Shown here piece by piece: positions 1-9,760 of a stretch of 64,000 nt of DNA. Both the position numbers and the translations under genes were made by a program. The stretch comes from Molanna angustata (lineage: Eukaryota > Arthropoda > Insecta > Trichoptera > Molannidae), in the NCBI GenBank assembly GCA_963576475.1, contig OY754980.1:20407822-20471821 (forward strand), in the 5' to 3' direction. A model generated the notes under the pieces. It did no database searches and was not told the DNA's origin. It worked only from the letters and a program-made list of their open reading frames with translations. How positions within the stretch are numbered: position 1 is the first letter of the stretch; the number at the start of each line of letters is the position of its first letter.

Positions 1-3000
1 GGTTGTAAGATCTTCTCAACTTTGGATCTAAAGAGTGGTTATTGGCAGGTTGGATTGGAACCCAAGGATAGAGAAAAAACGGCGTTTTCTGTTGGAAGTG
101 GATTGTGGCAATTCAAAGTGATGCCATTTGGACTTTGCAATGCACCGGCTACGTTTGAACGACTAATGGAAAGTGTGCTAAGAGGATTATCGTGGGAGAC
201 CTGTTTGGTATACTTAGATGACATCATCGTACTTGGGAAGCGTTTTGAAGAACATTTAGGAAATTTGGAACAGGTATTTTCACGATTGAGGTCGGCCAAC
301 CTTAAACTCAATTGCAAGAAATGTATATTGTTCCGAAAGCAAGTCAACTATCTAGGTCATGTTGTCTCTGAGGAGGGAGTAGCAGTAGATCCTGAGAAGA
401 TTAAAGCTGTTCGAGATTGGCCAGTACTTAAAGACAAACATGAAGTAAGAAGCTTTTTGGGTCTGAGTACCTACTATCGACGATTTGTTCCAGGCTTTGC
501 TGACATCGCAAAGCCACTGACAAAACTCACGGAGGAAAGCAGTGAATTCATATGGGATTTCAAGTGCCAACATGCATTTGAAGAATTAAAACAGGTTCTA
601 ATTAATTCTCCGGTTTTGAGTTATCCTCGAGCTGAAGGAATGTTTATTCTGGATACAGATGCAAGTAACGTTGGTATCGGAAGTGTGCTCTCCCAAGTAC
701 AAGATGGGGCAGAACGCGTGATTGCTTACTTCAGTAAAGTATTATCGAAACCAGAACGCAATTACTGTGTAACACGAAGAGAATTGCTTGCTGTTATCAA
801 GTCAGTTGAGCACTTTCGCAAGTATTTATATGGACGGAAATTTCTTTTAAGGACAGATCACTCGGCACTTGTGTGGCTTTTGCGATTCAAGAATCCTGAA
901 GGTCAAGTGGCAAGATGGATAGAGAGATTGCAAGAATATGACTATGATTCTGAACATCGAGCCGGACTTCATCATAGAAATGCCGATGCACTGTCAAGGC
1001 GACCATGTCCAGAGGATTGCCAGCACTGTAATAAGGCTGAGGAAAAGTTTTTTATAGCTTGTAGAACCACGGTCGTTGACAATTTTTGGCAAGATGATGA
1101 AATACGAGCAGACCAATTGGAAGACCCAGATCTCAAGTTTGTAATGCAGTGGAAGGAAAATGATCAAAGACCTTTATGGGAAGAAATAGCTTCACTATCT
1201 CCAAATATTAAGTCATACTGGGCTCAGTGGCAATCCATTGTCGTGGAAAATGGGTTGTTAAAGCGTGTATTGGAGAATGAAGATGGAACACAGCAGAGAC
1301 AACAACTATTGATTCCAAGGAAGAGAATTCCTGAAGTTCTTAAACTGCTTCACAATGATGTGTCTGGGGGACACTTGGGAGTTAAAAAAACCACAGAAAA
1401 AATTCGTCAACGTTTTTATTGGGTCAATTACAATGGAGATGTAAAAGATTGGTGTAGAAGATGTGTAACTTGTGCCACTTCAAACGGACCTCAGAAACGA
1501 AGGCGTGCGCCAATGAGGCAGTATAATGTTGGTAGCCCATTTGAAAGGATAGCCATTGACATAGCGGGGCCGTTTCCCACAACGGAAAGAGGGAATAAAT
1601 ATATTCTGGTAGCAATGGACTATTTTAGTAAATGGACAGAAGCCTATGCACTACCGAATCAAGAAGCTACCACTGTTGCTGAAGTCTTGGTAAGGGAACT
1701 GATAAGTCGTTTTGGAGTACCATTGGAGTTACACTCGGACCAGGGAAGAAACTTTGAATCAGCCATATTCCAGGGAATTTGTGAAGCATTAGGAATTCGA
1801 AAGACGAGAACAACTGCTTTGCATCCACAGTCGGATGGAATGGTGGAGCGAATGAATCGAACAATTGGAAGATTTTTGTCAAAAGCAGTGTCCGATCACC
1901 AGAAGGATTGGGACGAATACATCCACTTGTTCTTATTAGCTTATCGAGCAGCAATTCATGAGACAACAGGGCAAACACCGGCAAGTGTGATTTTTGGCCG
2001 TGAGTTACGGTTACCTTGCGACCTGCAGTATGGATCTAAGCCTGGAGAAGATCTAGTTGGAGAAGATTATGTGTCAGATCTTCGGAGGAAAATGAATGCT
2101 ATACATGACCGTGTACGGTCCAATATTCAAGTAGCTAGTGACAAGATGAAGGAGCGATACGACATTAAAGCTGTGGAAGGTGGTTATCAGGCTGGAGACT
2201 TGGTTTGGTTATTTAATCCACAACGACGACGAGGCTACTCACCAAAGCTTCAGAAATACTGGGAAGGACCGTATGAAGTGATCAAAAGGATTAATGATGT
2301 GGTTTATCGTATACGAAGAAAACCAAATGGGAAGCCAAGAGTGGTACATTTCAATCGCCTGGCTCCCTTTTTAGGTGATAACAAGGATGAGGAAAAAAAT
2401 CCAGTTGCTCAAGTTTGCAATGTCCAAAGTGAAGAAAAGACCTTCGAGGAATTCATGATGACTCCTTATCGACGCACTCGCCATGGTGTGACTGTGGAAA
2501 TTGAGCAAGACCTCTTCGATATCCCAGAAGATAATGTTTTAGCTTACTGTGTGGCTCAAGACATGAAGATGACTAGTGGTATAGCCAAAGTTATCATGAG
2601 AAAGTATGGGATGTTATATGAGCTAAAAGCCAAGAATCTGAAGATTGGAGAAGCGGTCCATTCACAGCATGGAAAACAGCATTTATTCTACATGACGAAT
2701 AAGGAAACGTCTGAGGAACGAGCAGAGTATGCTCAGATGTGGAACTGTCTCCGAAGTATGCGGGATCAAATGTTACAGTTGAATCTTATGAAGCTCGGCA
2801 TTCCAAAGATCAGTGATGGTATGGATTGGAAAGTGGTTCGGAATATGATAGAAGAGATTTTTCATAATACTGGAATTAATGTTCTAGTTTGCTGCTATAA
2901 TCCAAGATACAGTAAAAATATAAAAAAAAGTGTACCATGTTACTTTTTCAAAGCATCTCACTGTAGAGAAGGTTCAAAATGCCGATTTATTCATCTAGAG

Positions 3001-3027
3001 AATTCTGTTCGGGACGAACTGAACTAA
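1..3027 (+). CDS. Gypsy Pol polyprotein with C-terminal macro domain and CCCH finger (5' partial)
   Basis: Open from base 1; residues below are counted from base 22. RT: YLDD at 64-67. RNase H: about 208-330, first acidic residues D211/D213. Integrase: HHCC finger (H444, H451, C481, C484), then the DDE triad D513, D573, E609 with the usual 35-residue D-E spacing, then a GPY/F-type module ending near NRLAPF. Ordinary gypsy Pol would stop about there. Here the frame continues some 200 residues: about 826-957 resembles the TARG1/OARD1 macro domain (DLF, then LAYC, then SGIA, then IPKI-x2-GMD, then MIEEIF), and 973-991 is a C-x7-C-x5-C-x3-H zinc finger. Macro domains of this class bind ADP-ribose and remove it from proteins. 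Known: gypsy Pol and the macro fold. Inferred: that the extension is folded and used by the element. No stops or frameshifts are seen, so the element is young or under selection. Confidence 0.9.
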   Translation, partial: GCKIFSTLDLKSGYWQVGLEPKDREKTAFSVGSGLWQFKVMPFGLCNAPATFERLMESVLRGLSWETCLVYLDDIIVLGKRFEEHLGNLEQVFSRLRSANLKLNCKKCILFRKQVNYLGHVVSEEGVAVDPEKIKAVRDWPVLKDKHEVRSFLGLSTYYRRFVPGFADIAKPLTKLTEESSEFIWDFKCQHAFEELKQVLINSPVLSYPRAEGMFILDTDASNVGIGSVLSQVQDGAERVIAYFSKVLSKPERNYCVTRRELLAVIKSVEHFRKYLYGRKFLLRTDHSALVWLLRFKNPEGQVARWIERLQEYDYDSEHRAGLHHRNADALSRRPCPEDCQHCNKAEEKFFIACRTTVVDNFWQDDEIRADQLEDPDLKFVMQWKENDQRPLWEEIASLSPNIKSYWAQWQSIVVENGLLKRVLENEDGTQQRQQLLIPRKRIPEVLKLLHNDVSGGHLGVKKTTEKIRQRFYWVNYNGDVKDWCRRCVTCATSNGPQKRRRAPMRQYNVGSPFERIAIDIAGPFPTTERGNKYILVAMDYFSKWTEAYALPNQEATTVAEVLVRELISRFGVPLELHSDQGRNFESAIFQGICEALGIRKTRTTALHPQSDGMVERMNRTIGRFLSKAVSDHQKDWDEYIHLFLLAYRAAIHETTGQTPASVIFGRELRLPCDLQYGSKPGEDLVGEDYVSDLRRKMNAIHDRVRSNIQVASDKMKERYDIKAVEGGYQAGDLVWLFNPQRRRGYSPKLQKYWEGPYEVIKRINDVVYRIRRKPNGKPRVVHFNRLAPFLGDNKDEEKNPVAQVCNVQSEEKTFEEFMMTPYRRTRHGVTVEIEQDLFDIPEDNVLAYCVAQDMKMTSGIAKVIMRKYGMLYELKAKNLKIGEAVHSQHGKQHLFYMTNKETSEERAEYAQMWNCLRSMRDQMLQLNLMKLGIPKISDGMDWKVVRNMIEEIFHNTGINVLVCCYNPRYSKNIKKSVPCYFFKASHCREGSKCRFIHLENSVRDELN
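2500..2892 (+). other. Macro domain (TARG1/OARD1-like) encoded at the end of gypsy Pol
   Basis: The segment of about 130 residues aligns end to end, by eye, with the human ADP-ribose glycohydrolase OARD1/TARG1. Shared blocks are DLF at the first strand, LA-x-C-x3-D and GIA in the ADP-ribose loop, GE-V before the hairpin, T-x-K-x2-S, L-x2-M, P-x-I-x2-G-x-D, and MIEE-F-x3-I at the C-terminus. The aspartate matching catalytic Asp125 is present (GMD). The position matching catalytic Lys84 is Asn, followed at once by Lys. The loop GCG is replaced by SDG and the GAG of loop 1 by TSG, so hydrolase activity is uncertain and binding is more likely. Confidence 0.85.
2938..2994 (+). other. CCCH zinc finger at the C-terminus of gypsy Pol
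   Basis: Residues C973, C981, C987 and H991 are spaced C-x7-C-x5-C-x3-H, the classic CCCH spacing, with aromatic residues after the first and third cysteines. Ten residues later the protein ends. CCCH fingers usually bind single-stranded RNA. It is unlike the CCHC knuckle of gag or the HHCC finger of integrase. Confidence 0.8.
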
Positions 3028-3038
3028 GAGGGAGGCAG

Positions 3039-3253
3039 TGTTATGAAATTAAGTACTATTTCTATTTAAATTGAAAATTTAAATAGAAATATTTTGAAAA
3101 TAAGAACCCAAGAAAAATGAAAACAAAAGATTTGAGTAGTGAGTTGGAAAAACTAGACAAACCTTGTAAAAATATAAATTGTAGAAATATAAATTGTAAA
3201 AATAAATAAGACTTTGAACCATAATAAAATAAATAAATATAAATTTCGGTACA
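3039..3253 (+). repeat. Probable 3' LTR of the first gypsy element
   Basis: Begins TGTTATG directly after a polypurine tract and contains several AATAAA signals near 3203-3238. No 5' LTR is available for comparison, so the end is estimated from a terminal ACA just before a MITE-like repeat begins. Confidence 0.45.
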
Positions 3254-3256
3254 ATA

Positions 3257-3454
3257 CTATGAGTTTCGTGACAATGTTTTTGTGTGTATGGTGTATTGTG
3301 AAAACTTTTGTCCTCTGTGAATCTTATATTTTTTTAAGAATCTAATATAAATGTAATTCATAAAAATGCATTTAGAGATTGTCAACATTTCAGGAAGAAA
3401 AAATGAACGCTTACTATGGTGTGGAGAGTTTAGTGTTGGCCACAACCCACTTGT
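3257..3454 (-). mobile_element. Family M element, internally deleted copy
   Basis: On the - strand it starts AAGTGGGTTGTGGCC and ACTAAACTCTCCACACCA, like the left end at 6246, and ends CGAAACTCATAG like the right end at about 8104 (shared CCATACACACAAA before it). It therefore keeps both ends of the family but lacks the tandem array between them. It abuts the gypsy LTR. Confidence 0.6.
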
Positions 3455-4149
3455 TTTAAATTAATGTTTGGTCCATAAAAAAATAACACTTAGATCATAA
3501 TTTATATTTTTATTTTTAAATCATATTTTAAATTATGAATGACATTTTATATATAGACACATTATATGGGAACAAAACGCTCTACAAAAATGGTACAGTT
3601 CGAACAATTCCTACAATATCACTAAGAAAGAGCATACACGACAAAATACAATAAGTGAGAATGAGATAATACAATAATATATATTCAAATACACACTACA
3701 TACATATTTTCTCTTTTACTCCAGTGCAATCTCATTATAATTATCTCTCACACCAAATAATGTTTGTGAAAGAGACAAACTTGTATTAAGTTAAAGCTGT
3801 GAGCAAAAGCAAATATAACAACAGAATCCCTATGCATACCTACAAGCGAATATGACTTCACTTCTCTCTCGTTTACTCAAAATAAAAAAAAAATCGAAAA
3901 ATCCATATAAATATGTATTAGTTATCGAATAAATTTGTATATATCTAGTCGTTCTTTCACAGTTGTTGTGTAATTTTTATATGTTATCATTACAAAATAT
4001 AGCATTATGACTACGACAATACATCCGAACATTACAACATCTTGAAAAACTCTATGCCGAAAAATAGAGGTGTTTCCTATTTCTTTCTGTCTTAAGTCTT
4101 TTTCATTCACCCTCTTCCTTCGACTGGGATAAGTTAATTTTTCTATCTT
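3455..4149. other. No recognised feature
   Basis: AT-rich DNA with only short unsupported reading frames; nothing recognised. Confidence 0.5.
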
Positions 4150-4680
4150 TTCTGTGGTTTTTCCATCGTTGAATCACGGTTCAATTGAACCCGGTTCAAA
4201 GTCTTATTCCACATTCAATTGAAACCTTATTTGTACAATTATTTGAACCGCAGTTTAGTTGAATTTGATTTTGAGCTCTATTTCATACGACAGCACAGAA
4301 TTTAGTTTTGTTGTCATGACCACAGAACAATATGCGCGGCAAGGAACACGTGCGCGTGCGCGCCACATGATAGTTTATATTTTTGTCAAACTCTAGCTAT
4401 TGTATTTTTTAACATTCGCGATGTTTTTTTTGAAAACAACGTAAATCAATAATTTTAATGGATATAAACGCTCCGATGTGTTTTTCTTTACCTTATGTTT
4501 AAAAAAGCTTTCGATATTATTTCAACGGATACATTCTACTTAAAAAAGGTGAAATGTCAAGTTGAACCAGTGTTAAACTACCCCGTCACCAGTATAATTT
4601 GACATTATAGTTGAATAACGATTCAACTCTAATAAATAATTGGGGTTCAATATTTGAACCACGTTTATAAGTAACACTGT
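4150..4680. mobile_element. Degenerate relative of the 27 kb foldback element
   Basis: Contains GGTTCAATTGAACCCGGTTC at 4178 and ends AAGTAACACTGT at 4680, both features of the hairpin element at 27146-27322. It is longer and more decayed, with scattered GGTTCAA / TTGAACC words in both orientations. No clear target duplication seen. Confidence 0.4.
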
Positions 4681-4724
4681 GGATGTCCATATTTCAGATT
4701 CTTGTCTTGCAACGTGCCCCAACA

Positions 4725-4790
4725 ATTGTTATTGGTTGGTTGAAAGAAATTGCCAAATGGCAATAAATCTTCTAGTGTGCAATGTGTAGG
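4725..4790 (+). repeat. SINE-B tail fragment
   Basis: TTGGTTGGTTGAAAGAAATT followed by GCCAAATGGCAATAAA matches the tail of SINE family B (compare 11041-11075). Head missing. Confidence 0.5.
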
Positions 4791-5399
4791 CATCTGTATT
4801 GAAATTTGGAATCAAATCATTATGTCTCCTCAACATTAAACGTCAATTTCGTTACTGTGCAAATTGGAGTCTCGCCGTAATACTGATCCGATGTGATTTA
4901 CATATTATATACCTTGACGTTTGGTATCAGCAAGCACGCCAAGCCACGCCGCGCCGTGCGTTTGTTACGGCAACATTTCCATCACAATATCGCGGTGACC
5001 AATTATTGTTGCAAACTCTAGTTGACGGTTGGCACCTCTGACAGCTCGGACTGGACCATTATCGGCCAGTCTGAGATCGCCAATCGCCATTCGCCAAAAG
5101 ACACGACACGATATAGGAATCGCCCATCAAAGGCCATCGAGATCAGGACAGGACCTGCTGTTTTCGGCGCCTATCTATCTTGAGATCTAATTATTTATTA
5201 TTTACATTTTTTTGTGATTTTGTATTCTCCCCCTTCTCACTACCCCCTCCCCCCCCTTTCCTCATTTGTTGTTGTTTTACTATGTATTTTTTTAATTAAA
5301 TACTTATTTTTTTGTGATATTGTATTCAATATATTTATGTTATTCGATATTTTATTTATAAAACGCTTTTATTTTACATATTATTCTATTTAATATTGC
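4791..5399. other. No recognised feature
   Basis: Holds a GC-richer patch (about 4930-5180) of unknown origin and then AT-rich DNA with a C-run at 5250. The 80-codon frame at 4799 has no recognisable similarity. Confidence 0.45.
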
Positions 5400-5610
5400 T
5401 TCTCGGGCAACTAACAGGTACTATGTCAAATATCAATTTAAAACGCACTCAATAACAAATTGCCACATTCTGGAGACTAACGATAAGTATTAATCGTCTC
5501 ACTGTTCCAGACTGAAAACACAATTAAAAACTGTGTCTCCACCGAAAATCGAACCCGGGACCCTAGGATCAGCAGTCAGATACCTAACCAACTGAGCTAG
5601 GAAGGCCGAC
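5400..5610 (-). repeat. tRNA-headed SINE family A, near full length
   Basis: Read on the - strand: GGCCTTCCTAGCTCAGTTGG (box A-like), GGTATCTGACTGCTGATCC, then GGGTTCGATTTTCGG (box B-like), GAGACACAGTTTTTAATTG and the common tail with GGCAATTTGTTATTG and TTAGTTGCCCGAGAAG. Head of tRNA type, body shared with copies at 9352, 40722, 60124 and 62675. Confidence 0.85.
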
Positions 5611-5617
5611 AAGCCGT

Positions 5618-5697
5618 AATCGTCGTGTCTGTAAATAAAAAAAATCGTAAGTCTGTAAATAAAAAAGTCGTAAGTCTGTAAATAAAAAAAATCGTCT
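5618..5697 (+). repeat. Short tandem repeat, unit about 23 bp
   Basis: Three copies of a GTAAGTCTGTAAATAAAAAA unit ending in TCGT, with small length changes, just outside the SINE head. Confidence 0.7.
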
Positions 5698-5739
5698 AAA
5701 TATCAAAATATTTTTCACGCTGTTGTATTGAAAATGCCG

Positions 5740-5820
5740 ACTGCCACGCCGTGGCTCAGTTGGTAAGCCGTTTGGTTTCTGTGCGGGCGTCCTGGGTCCG
5801 TTTTTTTCCCCAGCAGAGAA
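5740..5820 (+). repeat. SINE-B head fragment
   Basis: CGCCGTGGCTCAGTTGGTAA, GCCGTTTGGTTTCTGTGCGG, GCGTCCTGGGT and CCCAGCAGAG match the tRNA-like head of family B at 10920. Box B is damaged by a T run and the body is missing. Confidence 0.75.
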
Positions 5821-6094
5821 AACAAAATATTTAAATTAATATATTTATATTTATAATTACATATTAATGTATACTCATAGCACATGCCCATGGATTAGTA
5901 AAGTTGATACATCCATGTGACTCCGATGACTCTTATTAGCATTTTATTGGTTTTTATATATGTATTATTTTTATTAATGTTACTCGTAACCAGTCGTAAC
6001 TAATGTTCTTGTTAAATTATTATCACAATAATGATTCAAGGTACCCAACTGCGTATAGTAAATAGTGTATTTTTGTGTGGTGGGTGCATGGATG

Positions 6095-6235
6095 TAGATG
6101 TAATGTATCAATATAATATAATAAATCTCCAACCTCGAAACAGGCGTAGTCCTAGTGAGGTTGGGATAGTATTTATAAATGATTTTATAAGTCTCGAGAT
6201 GATATAAATAAATAAATAAAAAAAAATGAATGGAT
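6095..6235 (+). mobile_element. LINE 3'-UTR tail with hairpin
   Basis: CCAACCTCGAAACAGG, then CCTAGTGAGGTTGG at 6131-6163, forms a stem-loop matching the hairpin downstream of the LINE reading frame at 24530-24960. It ends in AAATAAATAAAT. Only the 3' end of the LINE is present. Confidence 0.6.
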
Positions 6236-6245
6236 TACAAAATAA

Positions 6246-8104
6246 AACGAGTGGGTTGTGGCCAACACTAAACTCTCCACACCACAAATATTGACAATGA
6301 AATATTTTATTCATTCTAAATTTTACTACCAGGAATATAAATTTTCTAACGATAGTATATTTTCATGTTAAGATAGACAAACTATTAATGCAGTATGGTG
6401 TAGAATTCTAATGTTGTATGAAATATTTTAATAAAAGCAGATAAATTTTGTTTTAAAGGACGCGAAAGCATTTTCAAAATTTTGACACGTGATATCATAT
6501 GAAGAAATTTTTTGTTATTTATGGAAAGCTAATCAGTTCTATGTTCAAGCTCTTTACATTATAACATGAAATCAAATTACTGAACGTTTCCATACATAGA
6601 AATTTATCTAATTACATTTTTATTCATACTAAATGTTACTATCAGGAATATAAATTTTCTTCCGATAGTATATTTTTATGTTAAGATAGACAAACTATTA
6701 ATGCAGTATAGTGAAGAATGCTTATGTTGTATGAAATATTTTAAAAAAAGCAGTTAAATTTTGTTTTAAAGAACGCAAGAGCATTTTCAAAATTTTGACA
6801 CGTGATATCATATGCAGAATTTTTTTGTTATTTATGGAAAGCTAATCAGTTCTATGTTCAAGATCTTTACATTATAACATGAAATCAAATTACTGAACTT
6901 TTCCATACATAGAAATTTATCTAATTACATTTTTATTCATACTAAATGTTACTACCAGGAATATAAATTTTCTTCCGATAGTATATTTTTATGTTAAGAT
7001 AAACAAACTATTAATGCAGTATAGTGAAGAATGCTTATGTTGTATGAAATATTTTATAAAAAGCAGATAAATTTTGTTTTAAAGAACGCGAGAGCATTTT
7101 CAAAATTTTGACACGTGATATCATATGAAGATTTTTTTTGTTATTTATGGAAAGCTAATCAGTTCTATGTTCAAGCTCTTTACATTATAACATGAAATCA
7201 AATTACTGAACGTTTCCATACATAGAAATTTATCTAATTACATTATTATTCATACTAAATGTTACTATCAGGAATATAAATTTTCTTCCGATAGTATATT
7301 TTTATGTTAAGATAGACAAACTATTAATGCAGTATAGTGAAGAATGCTTATGTTGTATGAAATATTTAAAAAAAAGCAGATAAATTTTGTTTCAAAGAGC
7401 GTTAGAGCATTTTGACAATGTTGACATGTGATATCATATGAAGAAATTTTATGATATCTATGAAAAGCTAATCAGTTCTAAGTTCAAGCTATTAATATTC
7501 TTATATCAATATGAAATCAATGAACTGAACATTGCCAAATATAAAAAAATTCTCTTGTTACATATAAGTTTCATACAAATATCCATTAAATAAAATATAA
7601 TTTTTGAAACCGTTGAATATTTTTCTTTTAACATTGACCAACTTTGAATACAATTTTATGAAGATTCTTAGTGTTGTATAAATAGTTGAAACCAAATTAA
7701 AATATCTCTAATTTCCAGGTCGTGAGAGCATTTTTTCAGTTTTAATAGATGAAATCATAAAGAAACATTGAGAAAAAATGAACCGTTATCTATGGAAAAC
7801 TAATCAGCTCTAAGTTTATGGACTTAACACATGTGATATCAATATGAAGTCAATCGGACTTATAGTTTGGGCTGCAGAGAGGACACAAAAAAAAAACAAC
7901 GTAAATGATGAATTCATAGAGAAGAAATCAAAAGTTGTCTATGGAAAACTAATCAGCTCTAGGTCTTTGCACTTTACACATATGATGTTAATATGAAGTC
8001 GATCAGACTTATAGTTTGGGCTGTAGAGAGGACACAAAAAAGATAAATGCTACGGCGTACGGCGTATACGCCATACACACAAACACATCACGACGAAACT
8101 CATA
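6246..8104 (+). mobile_element. Family M element with internal 313-bp tandem array
   Basis: Left end CGAGTGGGTTGTGGCCAACA matches 3454 (- strand) and 40995. The right end CGAAACTCATAGT at about 8104 matches 3257 (- strand). In between lie four copies of a 313-bp unit (phase marker TATTCAT at 6308, 6621, 6934 and 7247), then progressively decayed copies to about 8050. No protein-coding region is seen, so it is non-autonomous. Confidence 0.65.
6308..7559 (+). repeat. 313-bp tandem repeat, four copies
   Basis: The marker TATTCATACTAAATGTTACT recurs at exactly 313-bp spacing (6308, 6621, 6934, 7247). Copies 2-4 are very alike; copy 1 and the region after 7370 are more diverged. Shorter decayed units with CTAATCAGCTCTA continue to about 8050. 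Confidence 0.95.
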
Positions 8105-8210
8105 GTGTGCATTCTATACATGATACCCATTGAGAAATTGATGTAAAAAAAATATGCTTAAATTTTGCGAAATTATGACTCTCCCCTATTCCATAGTGTG
8201 GAGAGTAAAA

Positions 8211-8323
8211 ATTCTCACGCTAATATTGCTTCTCTGAGCTGAAAACACTGGTTAGTTGGAAGATGTTTCCATATGGCAATAAACTTGCCACTTGAAGTGT
8301 TTATTATTATCATTATTATTATA
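8211..8323 (+). repeat. SINE-B tail fragment
   Basis: TTCTCACGCTAATATTGCTT, CACTGGTTAGTTGGAAGA, GGCAATAAACTTGCCACTTG and a TTATTATTATCATTATTATT end match the body of family B. Confidence 0.75.
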
Positions 8324-9184
8324 ACATGAACTTTGATCTCTTCCTCTGTCTCTCACTCTCACACTCTCTCCCTCCCCCTATCTCTCATGTTGCCCTCTCC
8401 TCCCTGCTCCCCTACCTCTCACTCCATCTATCTCTCTTTTTTCTGAGGATTTTCCCTTCCATTTATTATCAAAGCCTTCCATCTTGTCTCGACAATTTCA
8501 GCTCCTCGTGATTGCTGCATACATCTCGCACATATCCTCTACACACAGATACTCTCTGTCCACCCTGCCATCTCATCCATTATACAATGCCGAAAAATGT
8601 CGCATTGTGTGCTCAATCCATCCGTCAATCAATTTATAAATCTATTGCAGGTTTTTCTATGATGGTCTTGATCGGGTTTCTTCCTTCTTCGATTCTTATG
8701 TCAAATTCGTCATTCAAATCAAATACTTTGCTTTCTTCTATAGGACCACATCTCGAAAGCTTCATGTATCCTATTATCTCTTTCAAATAGTATGCATGTA
8801 TCACCTAGATATTTTTCAGGATTATTCTGGATTTTTTTTTTTGTTATTCTTCTTTCCTTATTGGCCCCCTCAGTTTTCTTTGCGCCTGGTTCAACTGCAC
8901 CATTTGAACTGATATCGTATCCGGCCCTGATCATGATCGTGTGTGGAATAATACTAGGTATATCTTCATATTTATGAAAGGATACACTTTGCATATATTA
9001 GTAAGAATACGACGATAAAACTTCAGCCGCGAGGTATCGCCTTAATTAAATTAATAGGTAAATAATGCATTATTCGCCTTAAATCAGTCACAGTCACTCA
9101 ATTTTGATAAACAGTATGTGAGGACATTAATTCAATTAGACTCCTCTGAAATACATATATTAATATGATACTTAATATCCAATT
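8324..9184. other. No firmly recognised feature; pyrimidine-rich tract
   Basis: 8330-8480 is a CT-rich tract. The - strand around 8718-8760 reads HEAFEMWSYRR, faintly like a motif near the C-terminus of some LINE proteins, but the surroundings do not support a LINE call. Nothing else seen. Confidence 0.4.
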
Positions 9185-9351
9185 TTTTTTAAAGTTTCAT
9201 ATACGCAAACATCAGATTTTTTCCTTCCATGCCGGGAATCTAATGATATTTTAATGTCAATTTTCTGGCGCATTTCAGGGGTGATATCTGTGCGAAAGCA
9301 TTGTTACCATTTGTTTAAGAAATACCAAATGAAAATAAAAAACCTTTTTTC

Positions 9352-9586
9352 GGCCTTCGTGTCTCAGTTGGTTAGGTATCTGACTGCTGATCCAAGGGTC
9401 CCGGATTCGATTCCCGGTGGAGACACAGTTTTTAATTGTGTTTTCGGTCTGGATCTGTGAGACGATAAATATCGTAAGTCTCCAGAACGTGGCAACTTGT
9501 TATTAGGTGCGTGTTATATAATTATTTACAAAGTACCTGTTACTTGCCAGAGAAGCTACATAAAATAAATAAATAAATAAATAAAT
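9352..9586 (+). repeat. tRNA-headed SINE family A, full length
   Basis: CGGCCTTCGTGTCTCAGTTG, GTTAGGTATCTGACTGCTG, GTCCCGGATTCGATTCCCGG, GAGACACAGTTTTTAATTGT, then the body with GTAAGTCTCCAGAACGTGGC and a tail of AAAT repeats. Pol III box A and box B are both recognisable. One of the best copies in the window. Confidence 0.9.
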
Positions 9587-9637
9587 ATACATCCTTATAC
9601 ATTCCCTAAACTAAGCATAAATGCTTGTAGAGTAGTT

Positions 9638-9760
9638 GTAAAGTCTCCAGAATGTGGCAACTTGTTATTGGGTGCGTGTTAAATATTTATGTGACATAGC
9701 ACCTCTTAGTTGTCCGAGAAGCTACATAAAATAAAATAATAAAATAAAATAAAATAAAAT
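9638..9760 (+). repeat. SINE-A body and tail fragment
   Basis: AAGTCTCCAGAATGTGGCAA, CTTGTTATTGGGTGCGTG and GAGAAGCTACATAAAATAAA match the family A body; the head is missing. Ends in AAAAT repeats. Confidence 0.8.

Larger units (their letters stand above)
1..3253 (+). mobile_element. Ty3/gypsy LTR retrotransposon, 3' part (5' end outside window)
   Basis: The window opens inside the reverse transcriptase of a Ty3/gypsy element. One frame is open from base 1 to the stop at 3025-3027 and holds RT, RNase H, integrase and a novel C-terminal extension. A purine-rich tract (AGAGGGAGGCAG, ending 3038) is followed by TGTTATG at 3039, which looks like the start of the 3' LTR. The 5' LTR, gag and protease are not in the window, so the LTR end (placed at the ACA at 3253) is a guess. 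Lineage within Ty3/gypsy not determined. Confidence 0.9.

Noticed and set aside
8326..8994. Cluster of 60-92 codon frames, one with a LINE-like HEAFEMW motif
   Set aside because: The motif is too short and the flanking translation does not follow LINE order; CT-rich DNA gives chance frames.
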